64,000 nucleotides of DNA from Fusobacterium sp. (GTDB lineage Bacteria > Fusobacteriota > Fusobacteriia > Fusobacteriales > Fusobacteriaceae). The DNA lies in the NCBI RefSeq assembly GCF_019012925.1, contig NZ_JAGIRL010000031.1, forward strand, positions 14,057 through 78,056, read 5' to 3'. The position numbers and the translations under genes were made by a program. The notes below the pieces were generated by a model, which worked only from the letters and a program-made list of their open reading frames with translations, did not search any database and had not been told where the DNA came from. Below, in pieces: positions 45,042-53,380 of this stretch. Numbering within the stretch: the stretch's first letter is position 1; each line of letters starts with the position of its first letter.

Positions 45042-46109
45042 ATGAATGATTCATCAAACAGAAAGAAAAAAGTCGGATTGCCACCAGGAAGTATAATTTA
45101 TACAGGAGAAAATCCACAACACAGAATAAATATAGATGTAATGGCATATAATGACAGTGTCATTAAGAGAGAACTTTTTGATGAAAGAAGTGATTTGAGT
45201 AATTTAAAAGTAGATTTTAAGGGAATAACTTGGATAAATATAGATGGAATTCACGATATACCTCTTATAAAAAAGATTGGAAAACTATTTGAGTTGGATA
45301 ACTTGGTAATGGAAGACCTAGTTAATAGTACACAGAGGGCAAAAGTAGAGGAGAGAGATGAGTATCTTTTCATAGTTATGAAGATGTTAAAGCTTAATCT
45401 AATATCTAAAGATATAAGTTATGAACAGGTTTCTTTCATAGTTGGTGAAGATTATCTTATCACTTTCCAAGAGACACCTGGAGATGTATTTGACTCTATT
45501 AGAGCAAGGATAGAAGCTCCAAACTCAAGAATGAGAAAAAGAAGTGTTGGTTATCTGACATATGCTATATTAGATACAATAGTTGACAACTATTTTATGA
45601 TACTTGATGAAGTTGAGATAGAGATAGATAGATTGGAATCAAAAGTAATTAATGACTCTGAAAGAGAGGATTTACAAGCAATCATAACATTGAAACAGAA
45701 GGTAACTACATTGAAGAGAACGATTGGACCGATAAGAGAGTTAATTACAAGATTGCAAACAAACAGTGTAGCTGAATATTTAAATGAGGATATGAAGATA
45801 TATCTGACTGACCTATCTGACCACGGTATAATAGTTCACGACACATTGGATATTTTAAACAGTAGAGTAACGGAGCTAATTCAATTATATCATTCAACTA
45901 TTAGTAATGGAATGAATGAGATTATGCAAATTCTAGCAATTATATCTACAATATTTATGCCTTTGAGTTTCTTGGCAAGTCTATATGGAATGAACTTTGA
46001 ATATATGCCAGAATTACAGAGTAGGTATGGATATTTTATAGTTTTAGCTGTAATGTTAATATTAGTTTTAGCAATGTTAGCATATTTTAAAAAGAAAAAA
46101 TGGTTATAG
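45042..46109 (+). CDS. corA: Magnesium/cobalt transporter CorA
   Basis: Pentameric divalent cation channel of 355 residues. The large N-terminal cytoplasmic funnel domain leads to a long stalk helix and two C-terminal spans with the signature YGMNFEYMPEL (GMN at 316-318). The C-terminus ends in the basic FKKKKWL. GAGAGG precedes the ATG. It is the last gene of the polA operon and is followed by a terminator. The window also has mgtE, so two unrelated Mg2+ uptake systems are encoded. Confidence 0.95.
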   Translation: MNDSSNRKKKVGLPPGSIIYTGENPQHRINIDVMAYNDSVIKRELFDERSDLSNLKVDFKGITWINIDGIHDIPLIKKIGKLFELDNLVMEDLVNSTQRAKVEERDEYLFIVMKMLKLNLISKDISYEQVSFIVGEDYLITFQETPGDVFDSIRARIEAPNSRMRKRSVGYLTYAILDTIVDNYFMILDEVEIEIDRLESKVINDSEREDLQAIITLKQKVTTLKRTIGPIRELITRLQTNSVAEYLNEDMKIYLTDLSDHGIIVHDTLDILNSRVTELIQLYHSTISNGMNEIMQILAIISTIFMPLSFLASLYGMNFEYMPELQSRYGYFIVLAVMLILVLAMLAYFKKKKWL

Positions 46110-46121
46110 ATCAATAAAATT

Positions 46122-46157
46122 AAAGGAAAAAAGTTGGAGAGACTTTTTTCCTTTTTT
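46122..46157. terminator. Bidirectional terminator between corA and the rep-like gene
   Basis: Stem AAAGGAAAAAAGT / ACTTTTTTCCTTT with a seven-base loop and T6, between convergent genes. Confidence 0.85.
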
Positions 46158-46178
46158 AGTGAGAATTTATAATGATTT

Positions 46179-47261
46179 TTAGATTTTTTTATATATTTCA
46201 AAAAAACTTTCAGCTTTTTTAGAGTATTTAATGGCAATTGTAATAGGACCATCTTCAAAGAATAGTTGTTCCCCCTCTTTAGCAAAGTATAATACCTTTA
46301 GAAATTTTGTAGAGGAAACATTGGTATTTAAAACTTCTAGATTGACCATCTGTGTGAGTTTTTTATATAGAAAATTTTGAAATTTTAGAGGATTGAGGCA
46401 AGAAGCATAGAAACTATCAATTTTTTCATACTGACTCAACTTAGATTTATTCTCAATAAAGATTTTTAACTCATCTTCAATACTACTCTCTTTATTATGA
46501 TTTTTTAAAATATATTGTATTGAAGACTTTAACTCATTAAAATCAATATAATTAAGAGAGTTATAGAGAAGATCATAGCACATTTTAAAATCTTTAATAT
46601 GAGTAGCCAATATAGACATCAGTTCATTAGTCTCTTCAAGTTTAGCTTTAGATCTCTTAGTATTTATAAAAAATTCAATAGCGATTACCTTATTATTTTT
46701 AAACTCTCCACTCTTTATCTTATTGTATTCCAATAGATAATTTGTTTTTAGATCAATCTCTTTCTTTAGTTTTTTAAGGATATTTAATTCAAAATCATAA
46801 AAACGTTCATACTCCTTCAAACCCAATATTTTTTTTAACTCCTCCAATGGTATAACAATATTTTTTTCATTTTCAGTATTGATTACAAAATTATAGTAAA
46901 AGTATTTGGAGAAATTCTCTTCAAATTTTAAAATATATTTTAAGTCCAATACTCTTAAACTATTTTGTTCAAGAATAGCTTCTTTAAATATTTTAGTTAG
47001 ATTAAACTCAATATGGTTATCTTTTAAAGAGAAGGATTCAATAGGCATAAATACTCCAACTTCCTCTTTGAATGAGTATGAAAATCCCTTCTTTATAAAT
47101 CTCTCTAAAAATAGGAAATGGCTACCTTTTAGTTCAGGAATATTAAGTTCATCAAAAGTATAGAGTAGATTTTTATTTTTTAAAAGATCATTAATAATTA
47201 AATTTATAATAAAATATTCAGACTTTATATATTTAGGTATAATTTCAAAATTAATATTCAT
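46179..47261 (-). CDS. Replication initiator-like protein (Rep_3/RepB superfamily)
   Basis: 360 residues. The N-terminal third has two winged-helix-like regions, and the stretch NIVIPLEELKKILGLKEYERFYDFE...ILKKLKKEID (about 135-175) follows the Rep_3 initiator pattern (IPLxELRxxLG...Y..F...VL..AxxEI). Such proteins bind iterons to start plasmid replication. Here it stands alone among chromosomal genes; I see no iterons, partition genes or integrase. An upstream TTG in frame is rejected because GGAGAG positions ATG 47261. It may be a domesticated initiator or a plasmid remnant (inference). Confidence 0.65.
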   Translation of the reverse strand: MNINFEIIPKYIKSEYFIINLIINDLLKNKNLLYTFDELNIPELKGSHFLFLERFIKKGFSYSFKEEVGVFMPIESFSLKDNHIEFNLTKIFKEAILEQNSLRVLDLKYILKFEENFSKYFYYNFVINTENEKNIVIPLEELKKILGLKEYERFYDFELNILKKLKKEIDLKTNYLLEYNKIKSGEFKNNKVIAIEFFINTKRSKAKLEETNELMSILATHIKDFKMCYDLLYNSLNYIDFNELKSSIQYILKNHNKESSIEDELKIFIENKSKLSQYEKIDSFYASCLNPLKFQNFLYKKLTQMVNLEVLNTNVSSTKFLKVLYFAKEGEQLFFEDGPITIAIKYSKKAESFFEIYKKI

Positions 47262-47495
47262 AGCTCTCTCCAAAAAAATTAAATTTTTTTTATATATTTT
47301 TTATTAAATTAGACGAAAATTAGAAAAAAATATTTTCAATATCTAATTAATAATACTATATTTACAGTATAAAAGCAAGTAAAAAAGTTAAAATCAACGA
47401 AAACAAAACTAAAAATATTAAAATTTGACACAATTACAAAAAAATGTAATAATAGGTTGTGAAGAAACAAATAATATTTTTAGGAGGAAGTTTAT
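47262..47495. other. AT-rich intergenic region between the rep-like and PTS IIC genes
   Basis: Very AT-rich stretch with many poly-A/T runs. I looked for direct repeats (iterons) and DnaA boxes and saw none convincing. It holds the promoters of both divergent genes; only the PTS promoter is clear. Confidence 0.5.
47425..47452 (+). promoter_or_regulatory. Promoter of the PTS IIC-IIB operon
   Basis: Perfect -35 TTGACA (47425-47430), 16-base spacer, -10 TAATAA (47447-47452), about 43 bases before the ATG. No catabolite-response or antiterminator site is evident. Confidence 0.6.
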
Positions 47496-48785
47496 ATGGA
47501 TAAAGTTATGTATTTTTTAGAGAAATACTTGCTACCAATAGCAGAAAAGTTAGGACAGAGTAAATATTTAAATGTGTTAAGGGATTCATTTATGTTATCA
47601 TTTCCTTTGACAATATTTGGATCAATATTTATAGTAATTGCGAACTTACCATTTTTAAACTTATTAATGAGTGATGATAAACTTGCAATTTTAAAGGGAG
47701 CATTAGCACCAGCAGCAGAGAGTAGTATGTTAATGATGACAGTCTTTGTAGTAATGGGTATTGGATATTATTTGACATCATCTTACAATATAGAGGGAAT
47801 ATTTGGATCAGCAATTGGAGTTTCAGCTTTCTTCTTAGTTACTCCACTACAAAATGGAGGAATCTCATTAGATAGATTGGGAGCTAAAGGGATGTTTGTA
47901 GGTATGTTAGTAGGATTTGCTTCAGCAGAGATATATAGAAGAGCTGTACAAAAAGGTTGGACAATAAAGATGCCAGATAGTGTTCCACCAGCAGTAGCAA
48001 AATCATTCTCAGCTTTAGTTCCAGGATTTGTGACATTAGCAGTATTCTTAATAGTTAGAATAATATTCTCATTAACACCATTTGAAAATATACATGACTT
48101 TATATTTGTAGTAATTCAAACTCCAATGGTTAAGTTAGGTGGAGGATTAATAGCCACAGTAATTGCAATAATTTTAATACAATTACTTTGGTTCTTTGGA
48201 TTACATGGACAGACAATAGTTAACTCAGTACTAGATCCTGTTTGGAATACATTATCACTACAAAACCTTGAGGCATATCAAGCAGGAAAAGAGTTACCAA
48301 ACATTATAACTAAACAATTTATAGAGACATATACAGTTGGATTAGGTGGAACAGGAATGACAATCGCAGTTGTATTTGCACTATTATTTGTTGTAAAGAG
48401 TAGACAATTGAAGGAATTAGGTAAATTAGCAGGACCTTCAGCAATATTTAACGTAAATGAGCCAATTACATTTGGATTACCTATAGTAATGAATCCACTA
48501 GTATTTGTACCTTGGTTATTAGCTCCAATAGTTGTTGTAATATTCACATATATAATGATGGCAGTTGGATTAGCACCAATACCAACAGGAGTAATAGTTC
48601 CTTGGACAGTACCAGTATTCTTTAGTGGAGTATTAGCAACAAACTCAGTTATGGGTGGAGTGTTACAAATTATAAACTGTTTTATAGTATTTATTATCTG
48701 GTTACCATTCTTAAAGGTATTAGATAGAAAAGCTTTAGAGATGGAAGCAAAACCACAAGAGGAAGATTTAGATTTAGAATTATAA
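47496..48785 (+). CDS. PTS transporter subunit IIC, lactose/cellobiose family
   Basis: Membrane channel component of 429 residues that moves and helps phosphorylate a beta-glucoside or related sugar (diacetylchitobiose, cellobiose, lactose). About ten spans with family motifs FMLSFPLTIFGSIF, FWFFGLHG-like LLWFFGLHGQTIVNS, and the active-site loop FNVNEPITFGLPIVMNP. AGGAGG precedes the ATG. The IIB gene follows by 26 bases; no IIA or phospho-glycosidase is adjacent. Confidence 0.93.
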   Translation: MDKVMYFLEKYLLPIAEKLGQSKYLNVLRDSFMLSFPLTIFGSIFIVIANLPFLNLLMSDDKLAILKGALAPAAESSMLMMTVFVVMGIGYYLTSSYNIEGIFGSAIGVSAFFLVTPLQNGGISLDRLGAKGMFVGMLVGFASAEIYRRAVQKGWTIKMPDSVPPAVAKSFSALVPGFVTLAVFLIVRIIFSLTPFENIHDFIFVVIQTPMVKLGGGLIATVIAIILIQLLWFFGLHGQTIVNSVLDPVWNTLSLQNLEAYQAGKELPNIITKQFIETYTVGLGGTGMTIAVVFALLFVVKSRQLKELGKLAGPSAIFNVNEPITFGLPIVMNPLVFVPWLLAPIVVVIFTYIMMAVGLAPIPTGVIVPWTVPVFFSGVLATNSVMGGVLQIINCFIVFIIWLPFLKVLDRKALEMEAKPQEEDLDLEL

Positions 48786-48811
48786 TTTAAAGTTAATGGA
48801 GGAGTACAGAG

Positions 48812-49126
48812 ATGAAAAGAATTTTATTGTGTTGTTCTGCAGGGATGTCAACAAGTTTAATGGTAAATAAGATGAGAAAAGTGGCTGAGGAGCATAATGT
48901 TCCAGTGGAGATAAATGCTACAGGAATAGATAGATTTGAAGTTGAGATACAAAATTACGATGTAGTTTTATTAGGACCACAAGTTAAGTTCAAATTAAAT
49001 GACTTTCAAAAAGTAGCAGATCAATATGGAAAGAAAATAGCTGTAATTGATACTAAAGATTATGGAACAATGGATGGTAAAAAAGTTTTATCACAAGCTA
49101 TAAAATTAATAAAAGAGAGTAACTAA
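48812..49126 (+). CDS. PTS transporter subunit IIB, lactose/cellobiose family
   Basis: Phosphocarrier of 104 residues. The phospho-cysteine is in the N-terminal loop LLCCSAGMSTS (Cys7 or Cys8, with Cys8 in the usual position before SAGMSTS). It passes phosphate from a IIA to the sugar on the IIC channel. Matching length and fold to CelA/ChbB. GGAGGAG precedes the ATG. Confidence 0.94.
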   Translation: MKRILLCCSAGMSTSLMVNKMRKVAEEHNVPVEINATGIDRFEVEIQNYDVVLLGPQVKFKLNDFQKVADQYGKKIAVIDTKDYGTMDGKKVLSQAIKLIKESN

Positions 49127-49144
49127 GTGATAGAGTAGATTATG

Positions 49145-49177
49145 AGCTATACCTTCAATGGAGGTATAGCTTTTTTT
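49145..49177 (+). terminator. Terminator after PTS IIB
   Basis: Perfect stem AGCTATACCT / AGGTATAGCT, seven-base loop, T7. Confidence 0.9.
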
Positions 49178-49229
49178 ATTTATAAATCCTATTTCATAAG
49201 ATTTAATTAATATTTTTTTTAAAAATAAT

Positions 49230-49258
49230 TTGACAAACAAAATAAAAGAGAGTATAAT
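49230..49258 (+). promoter_or_regulatory. Fully consensus promoter of the flavodoxin gene
   Basis: TTGACA (49230-49235), 17-base spacer, TATAAT (49253-49258), 32 bases before the ATG. Both hexamers are perfect, which implies strong expression. Confidence 0.8.
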
Positions 49259-49290
49259 TAATTCAACAAGATAATACAAGGAGGAATAGG

Positions 49291-49767
49291 ATGAAAACAG
49301 CAATTTTCTTTGGAAGTACAACAGGAACAACTGAAATGGTAGCAGGAAAAGTAGGAGAATTATTAGGAGCAGAGGTTTTTCCAGCTAGTGAGATCGATAA
49401 AGTTGAAGAATTTGAATTTGTTATTTTTGCAACATCTACTTGGGGAATGGGAGATCTACAAGATGAGTGGTTTGATGCTTTAGATAAATTAAAAACTAAA
49501 AATTTAACAGGTAAAAAAGTAGCACTTATTGGAGTAGGAGACCAAGAGGGATTTGGAGATACATTCGTAGATGGAATAGGAACTATTTATGAAGAGATAA
49601 AAGATATGGGAATTAATTTAGTAGGAAAAACATCAACTGATGGATATTCTTTTGGTGGTTCAAAAGCAGTAGTAGATGATGAGTTTGTAGGTCTTGTAAT
49701 AGATGATAACAATCAGAGCGATCTAACAGATGAGAGAATAAATGCTTGGGTTGAGAAGGTAAAATAA
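49291..49767 (+). CDS. Flavodoxin
   Basis: FMN-containing electron carrier of 158 residues, replacing or backing up ferredoxin when iron is scarce. The FMN phosphate loop FGSTTGTTEMVA opens the protein; the ATSTWGMGDLQDEW and GVGDQEGFGDTFVDG loops bind the isoalloxazine ring. Length fits a long-chain flavodoxin. AAGGAGG precedes the ATG. It is coupled to the DUF2023-type gene two bases downstream. Confidence 0.95.
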   Translation: MKTAIFFGSTTGTTEMVAGKVGELLGAEVFPASEIDKVEEFEFVIFATSTWGMGDLQDEWFDALDKLKTKNLTGKKVALIGVGDQEGFGDTFVDGIGTIYEEIKDMGINLVGKTSTDGYSFGGSKAVVDDEFVGLVIDDNNQSDLTDERINAWVEKVK

Positions 49768-49768
49768 A

Positions 49769-50113
49769 ATGAGTGAACAAAAGAGAAATGAACTTGGGGT
49801 ATTTTTTCATATGATGTATGAACTGAATAAAGGACTTAGAAGTTTAGCTCTTTTAACAACTACTACAGAAAATTTTGAATTGATAAAAGATAGGTTAAGT
49901 AAGTGCAACTATGAATATATTCTTGAGAATTTAAAATCTGGATATGTGAATGTCTTTTTCGGAACAAAGGAGTGTATAGATGTTTTAAAGAGATTTAAGA
50001 AGAACTCTTTAAGAGATTTTTCACCAGAGGAAGACTTTATACTTGGGGTTTTGTTAGGATATAATGTACAACAGCAGTGTAAAAGATATATTAATAGAAA
50101 AAAAGTGAGTTAA
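49769..50113 (+). CDS. DUF2023-type protein downstream of flavodoxin
   Basis: 114 residues, soluble, with no cofactor motif. Features are the N-terminal GVFFHMMYELNKGLRSLALLT, a YVNVFFGTKECIDVLKRF strand-helix segment and a C-terminal DFILGVLLGYNVQQQCKRY helix. I believe this is the DUF2023 family, known to occur beside flavodoxin genes, but that is from memory of the pattern and not a search. The gene starts two bases after the flavodoxin stop and shares its promoter and terminator. A role in flavodoxin function or maturation is inferred. Confidence 0.75.
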   Translation: MSEQKRNELGVFFHMMYELNKGLRSLALLTTTTENFELIKDRLSKCNYEYILENLKSGYVNVFFGTKECIDVLKRFKKNSLRDFSPEEDFILGVLLGYNVQQQCKRYINRKKVS

Positions 50114-50114
50114 A

Positions 50115-50147
50115 AAATAAAGCAGTTGAACACTGCTTTATTTTTTT
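50115..50147 (+). terminator. Terminator after the flavodoxin operon
   Basis: Stem AAATAAAGCAGT / ACTGCTTTATTT, five-base loop, T-rich tail. Confidence 0.88.
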
Positions 50148-50216
50148 GATGATCAAAATATATATAAAGATTACAAAATAATTAAATATTATTCAAAATA
50201 ATTTTTTTGAAAAATC

Positions 50217-50245
50217 TTGAATTATTATAAAAAAAGGTGTATACT
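50217..50245 (+). promoter_or_regulatory. Promoter of the HMA-like/P-type ATPase cluster
   Basis: -35 TTGAAT (50217-50222), 17-base spacer, -10 TATACT (50240-50245). It leaves a leader of about 40 bases. No clear operator repeat or metal-regulator box is visible. Confidence 0.6.
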
Positions 50246-50292
50246 AAAAAAATAAATCAAATGGGTATAAATTATAAATAGAGGGTGATTAA

Positions 50293-50790
50293 ATGAATAA
50301 AAAAATGCTCCCAGATTTCTATGGAATACTGGAAATACAGCACTATATCAAGGGAAGGATAAGACTTAAAGTAAACTCTCTGGTAGGAGATGAAGAGAAG
50401 AGTCAAGAGTTAAAAAACAGATTAGTAGGACTGAATGGGATTGAAAGTCTATCTGTAAATCCTTTGGTGGGGAGTATCCTTGTAAAGTTTGACGAGAATC
50501 TAGTTGAACCATTAACTTTGATTGGAGCAATCTTAAATATTTTAGATTTAGAAGAGGAAGTATTCACTAAAAGAGAGGGAAAAATATTTTCTGGAATGAA
50601 GGAGATTGTTGAAAGTGTAGATTTTGCAATCTACAATAAAACAAAAGGAATATTGGATCTAAAAAGTGTAATCGCTCTTTTATTTATAATTAATGGAATA
50701 AAAAAAGTAAGACAAAATCCAATAATGCCTAATGGAGTTAATCTACTATGGTGGGGATTTAATATAGTATCTAAAGGAGGAGGAAAATAG
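50293..50790 (+). CDS. HMA-like domain membrane protein 1 of the P-type ATPase cluster
   Basis: 165 residues. The N-terminal domain (about 10-90) looks like a ferredoxin-fold heavy-metal-associated domain of the HMA_2 kind: motif QHYIKGRIRLK (16-26), then a helix, then GIESLSVNPLVGSILVKFD as the later strands. It has none of the CxxC cysteines of classic HMA domains; there is no cysteine at all in the protein. A short hydrophobic hairpin near the C-terminus (SVIALLFIINGI, NLLWWGFNIV) may insert in the membrane. It opens the cluster and is coupled to the next gene by a one-base overlap. Function unknown. Confidence 0.8.
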   Translation: MNKKMLPDFYGILEIQHYIKGRIRLKVNSLVGDEEKSQELKNRLVGLNGIESLSVNPLVGSILVKFDENLVEPLTLIGAILNILDLEEEVFTKREGKIFSGMKEIVESVDFAIYNKTKGILDLKSVIALLFIINGIKKVRQNPIMPNGVNLLWWGFNIVSKGGGK

Positions 50791-51173
50791 TGAACGGTCT
50801 TTTAAAAACAGCATTTCTATATTTTAATAAGATAAAGGTTGTACATAGCATACCAGGAAGACTGAGACTACAGATTCCAGGATTGGATAAGGTACCTGAG
50901 GATATGAAAAAATATGAACACTATACAACTAGTATAATAAAGTTAGAAAATGGAATTGAGGAGATAACTTACTCATATGTTACAAGCAAGATTCTTGTAA
51001 AATATAATCCACAACTGACTAATGAAAAGAAGATAGTTGAGTGGTTAAATTTTGTATGGAAGAAAATAGTTGATAATGAAGATGTGTACAAAAATATGTC
51101 TGTAAAAGAGATAGAGGAAAATCTAGATAAATTTTATGAGATTCTTTATAAAGAATTAAAGAAAGGAAGATAG
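50790..51173 (+). CDS. HMA-like protein 2 of the P-type ATPase cluster
   Basis: 127 residues, soluble. Motif VHSIPGRLRLQ (18-28), then a strand pattern ending YVTSKILVKYNP, again an HMA-like fold without cysteines. The C-terminal 40 residues are helical and charged. It starts at GTG, with GGAGGAGG upstream, overlapping the previous stop (TAGTG). It ends two bases before the ATPase gene, so expression is strictly coupled. It could be a soluble partner of the ATPase (inference). Confidence 0.78.
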   Translation: MNGLLKTAFLYFNKIKVVHSIPGRLRLQIPGLDKVPEDMKKYEHYTTSIIKLENGIEEITYSYVTSKILVKYNPQLTNEKKIVEWLNFVWKKIVDNEDVYKNMSVKEIEENLDKFYEILYKELKKGR

Positions 51174-51174
51174 T

Positions 51175-53370
51175 ATGAAGGGAAGAACTAATAGTCATCT
51201 TTTATATTGTGAAGTAATACATAAGATAAGAGGAAGGGTTCGTATAAAATCTAGAGCTTTAAAATTCTTGGGAAGATTAAAAAATGAAATAGAGAAACAG
51301 CTAGAGCAGGTAAGATATATAGAGAGTGCAAAAATAAGTGCAGTGACAGGAACGGTAGTAATATATTTTGACGACATAAGTGTCACTGATGACAACTTAA
51401 TATCTCTTATCCAAAATACTTTAAATGTATATCTTGTTGAGATTTATAGAAATGAGAGAACAGAGAGCAGTAAAAATATTGTAATTGAGAGAAAGTTACA
51501 AGAGGAGTCGCCAGAGGAGATTATCAAAAAAATAGGTGCTGCTAGTGTAATGTTAGTTTATAACTTTTTTAAGAAAGCACCTCTAACACCAGTAGCTGGG
51601 ATAAGAAGATTTTTAAATCCTAATACTCTTGGAGTGATGTCACTAGCAGCTCCAGTAATATCTAATGGATTGGGGAGCTTAATAAAAAATAAGAGACCAA
51701 ATGCAGATACACTGAGTTCAAGTGCTATAATAAGTAGCTTACTTTTAGGAAAAGAGAAAACAGCTTTAACAATTATGATAATGGAAGAGTTTGCAGAGCT
51801 TCTGACTGTTTATACAATGAAGAAAACAAGAGGGGCTATAAAAGATATGCTAAGTGTTGGAGAAAACTATGTATGGAAGGTAATGGAAAATGGTAGTATC
51901 CAAAAAGTAGCAATAGAAGAGATTGATAAGGGAGATAAGATAGTAGTTCAAACAGGAGAAAAGATAAGTGTTGATGGAACTATTATAAAAGGTGAAGCTT
52001 ATATAGATCAGTCTTCTATAACAGGTGAATATATGCCTATAACTAAAAAGGTTGGAGAAAATGTATTTGCTGGAACTATTATAAAAAATGGAAATATAAC
52101 AATAGAAGCTGAAAAAGTAGGAGATGAAAGAACAGTTTCGAGAATTATAAAATTAGTTGAAGATGCTAATTTTAATAAGGCACAGATACAAAACTATGCT
52201 GATAACTTTTCGGCACAACTAATACCATTAAACTTCTTGTTGGCTGCAATAGTTTATGGAACAACTAAAAATATTCAAAAAGCAATGAGTATGCTTGTGA
52301 TAGATTACTCTTGTGGAATAAGATTATCAACAGCAGCAGCTTTTTCTGCAGCAATAAATACAGCAGCAAAAAATGGAATCTTAATCAAGGGAAGTAACTA
52401 TATTGAAGAGATATCTAAAGCAGATACAATAATTTTTGATAAGACTGGAACAATAACAGAGGGTAGACCTAGTGTACAGACAATAAAAGTTTTAGATAAA
52501 GAGTTAACTGAAAATAGAATGTTAACTTATGCAGCAGCAGCAGAGGAGACTTCAACACATCCATTAGCAGTAGCAATTTTAAATGAGATAAAGGATAGAG
52601 GACTTGAGATACCTACTCATAGTGAGAATAAAGTTATCGTTGCTAGAGGAATAGAGACTACAGTTGAAGAGAGCGTAGTCAGAGTTGGTAGTAAGAAATT
52701 TATGGAGGAGAACGGAATCTCTACTGAAGAGTTTAACGATGAGGTAAAAGTAATTTTAGGTAGAGGAGAAATTCTTATCTATATAGCAAAAGATAACAAA
52801 TTAATAGGACTTATAGGTGTTACTGACCCACCTAGAGAGAATATTAAGAAGACAATTAATAGACTTAGAGGACAGGGAATTGATGAGATAGTATTATTGA
52901 CTGGAGACTTGGAACAACAAGCTCAAACAATAGCATCAAGAATGTCAATAGATAGTTATGAGTCAGAGTTATTACCAGAGGATAAGGCTAAGAACATATT
53001 GGCACTTCAATCTAGAGGAAGCAATGTAATAATGATAGGAGATGGAATAAATGATGCACCAGCTCTTTCATATGCAAATATAGGAGTGGCATTGGGAAGT
53101 ACTAGAACTGATGTGGCTATGGAGGCAGCAGATATAACAATTACAAAAGATGATCCACTATTGGTACCAGAGGTAATTGGACTATCTAAAAAAACTGTAA
53201 AAACAATAAAAGAAAACTTTGCAATGGCAATTGGTATTAACTCATTTGCATTAGTATTAGGTGCTACAGGAATATTACCAGCAATATATAGTTCTGTTAT
53301 GCACAATATGACAACAATATTGGTTGTAGGAAATTCTTTAAAACTTTTAAAATATAAATTAAAAAATTAA
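51175..53370 (+). CDS. P1B-like P-type ATPase with atypical SCG membrane motif
   Basis: 731 residues. An N-terminal HMA-like domain (about 10-90, motif IHKIRGRVRIK at 15-25) lacks CxxC. The actuator domain has TGE (283-285), the phosphorylation site is DKTGT (Asp422), the HP motif is at 462-463, and the hinge is GDGIND (about 622-627), so the catalytic core is intact. In the membrane segment before the P domain the usual CPC/SPC/CPH motif reads YSCGIRLST (Ser379-Cys380-Gly381), with no proline. The substrate therefore cannot be assigned to Cu, Zn or Co classes. It is central to the five-gene cluster. Confidence 0.88.
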   Translation: MKGRTNSHLLYCEVIHKIRGRVRIKSRALKFLGRLKNEIEKQLEQVRYIESAKISAVTGTVVIYFDDISVTDDNLISLIQNTLNVYLVEIYRNERTESSKNIVIERKLQEESPEEIIKKIGAASVMLVYNFFKKAPLTPVAGIRRFLNPNTLGVMSLAAPVISNGLGSLIKNKRPNADTLSSSAIISSLLLGKEKTALTIMIMEEFAELLTVYTMKKTRGAIKDMLSVGENYVWKVMENGSIQKVAIEEIDKGDKIVVQTGEKISVDGTIIKGEAYIDQSSITGEYMPITKKVGENVFAGTIIKNGNITIEAEKVGDERTVSRIIKLVEDANFNKAQIQNYADNFSAQLIPLNFLLAAIVYGTTKNIQKAMSMLVIDYSCGIRLSTAAAFSAAINTAAKNGILIKGSNYIEEISKADTIIFDKTGTITEGRPSVQTIKVLDKELTENRMLTYAAAAEETSTHPLAVAILNEIKDRGLEIPTHSENKVIVARGIETTVEESVVRVGSKKFMEENGISTEEFNDEVKVILGRGEILIYIAKDNKLIGLIGVTDPPRENIKKTINRLRGQGIDEIVLLTGDLEQQAQTIASRMSIDSYESELLPEDKAKNILALQSRGSNVIMIGDGINDAPALSYANIGVALGSTRTDVAMEAADITITKDDPLLVPEVIGLSKKTVKTIKENFAMAIGINSFALVLGATGILPAIYSSVMHNMTTILVVGNSLKLLKYKLKN

Positions 53371-53380
53371 GGAGAGATTG

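Noticed and set aside
47262..47495. Iterons or an origin next to the rep-like gene
   Set aside because: Only homopolymer runs and short AT-rich similarities; no spaced direct repeats or DnaA boxes seen by eye.
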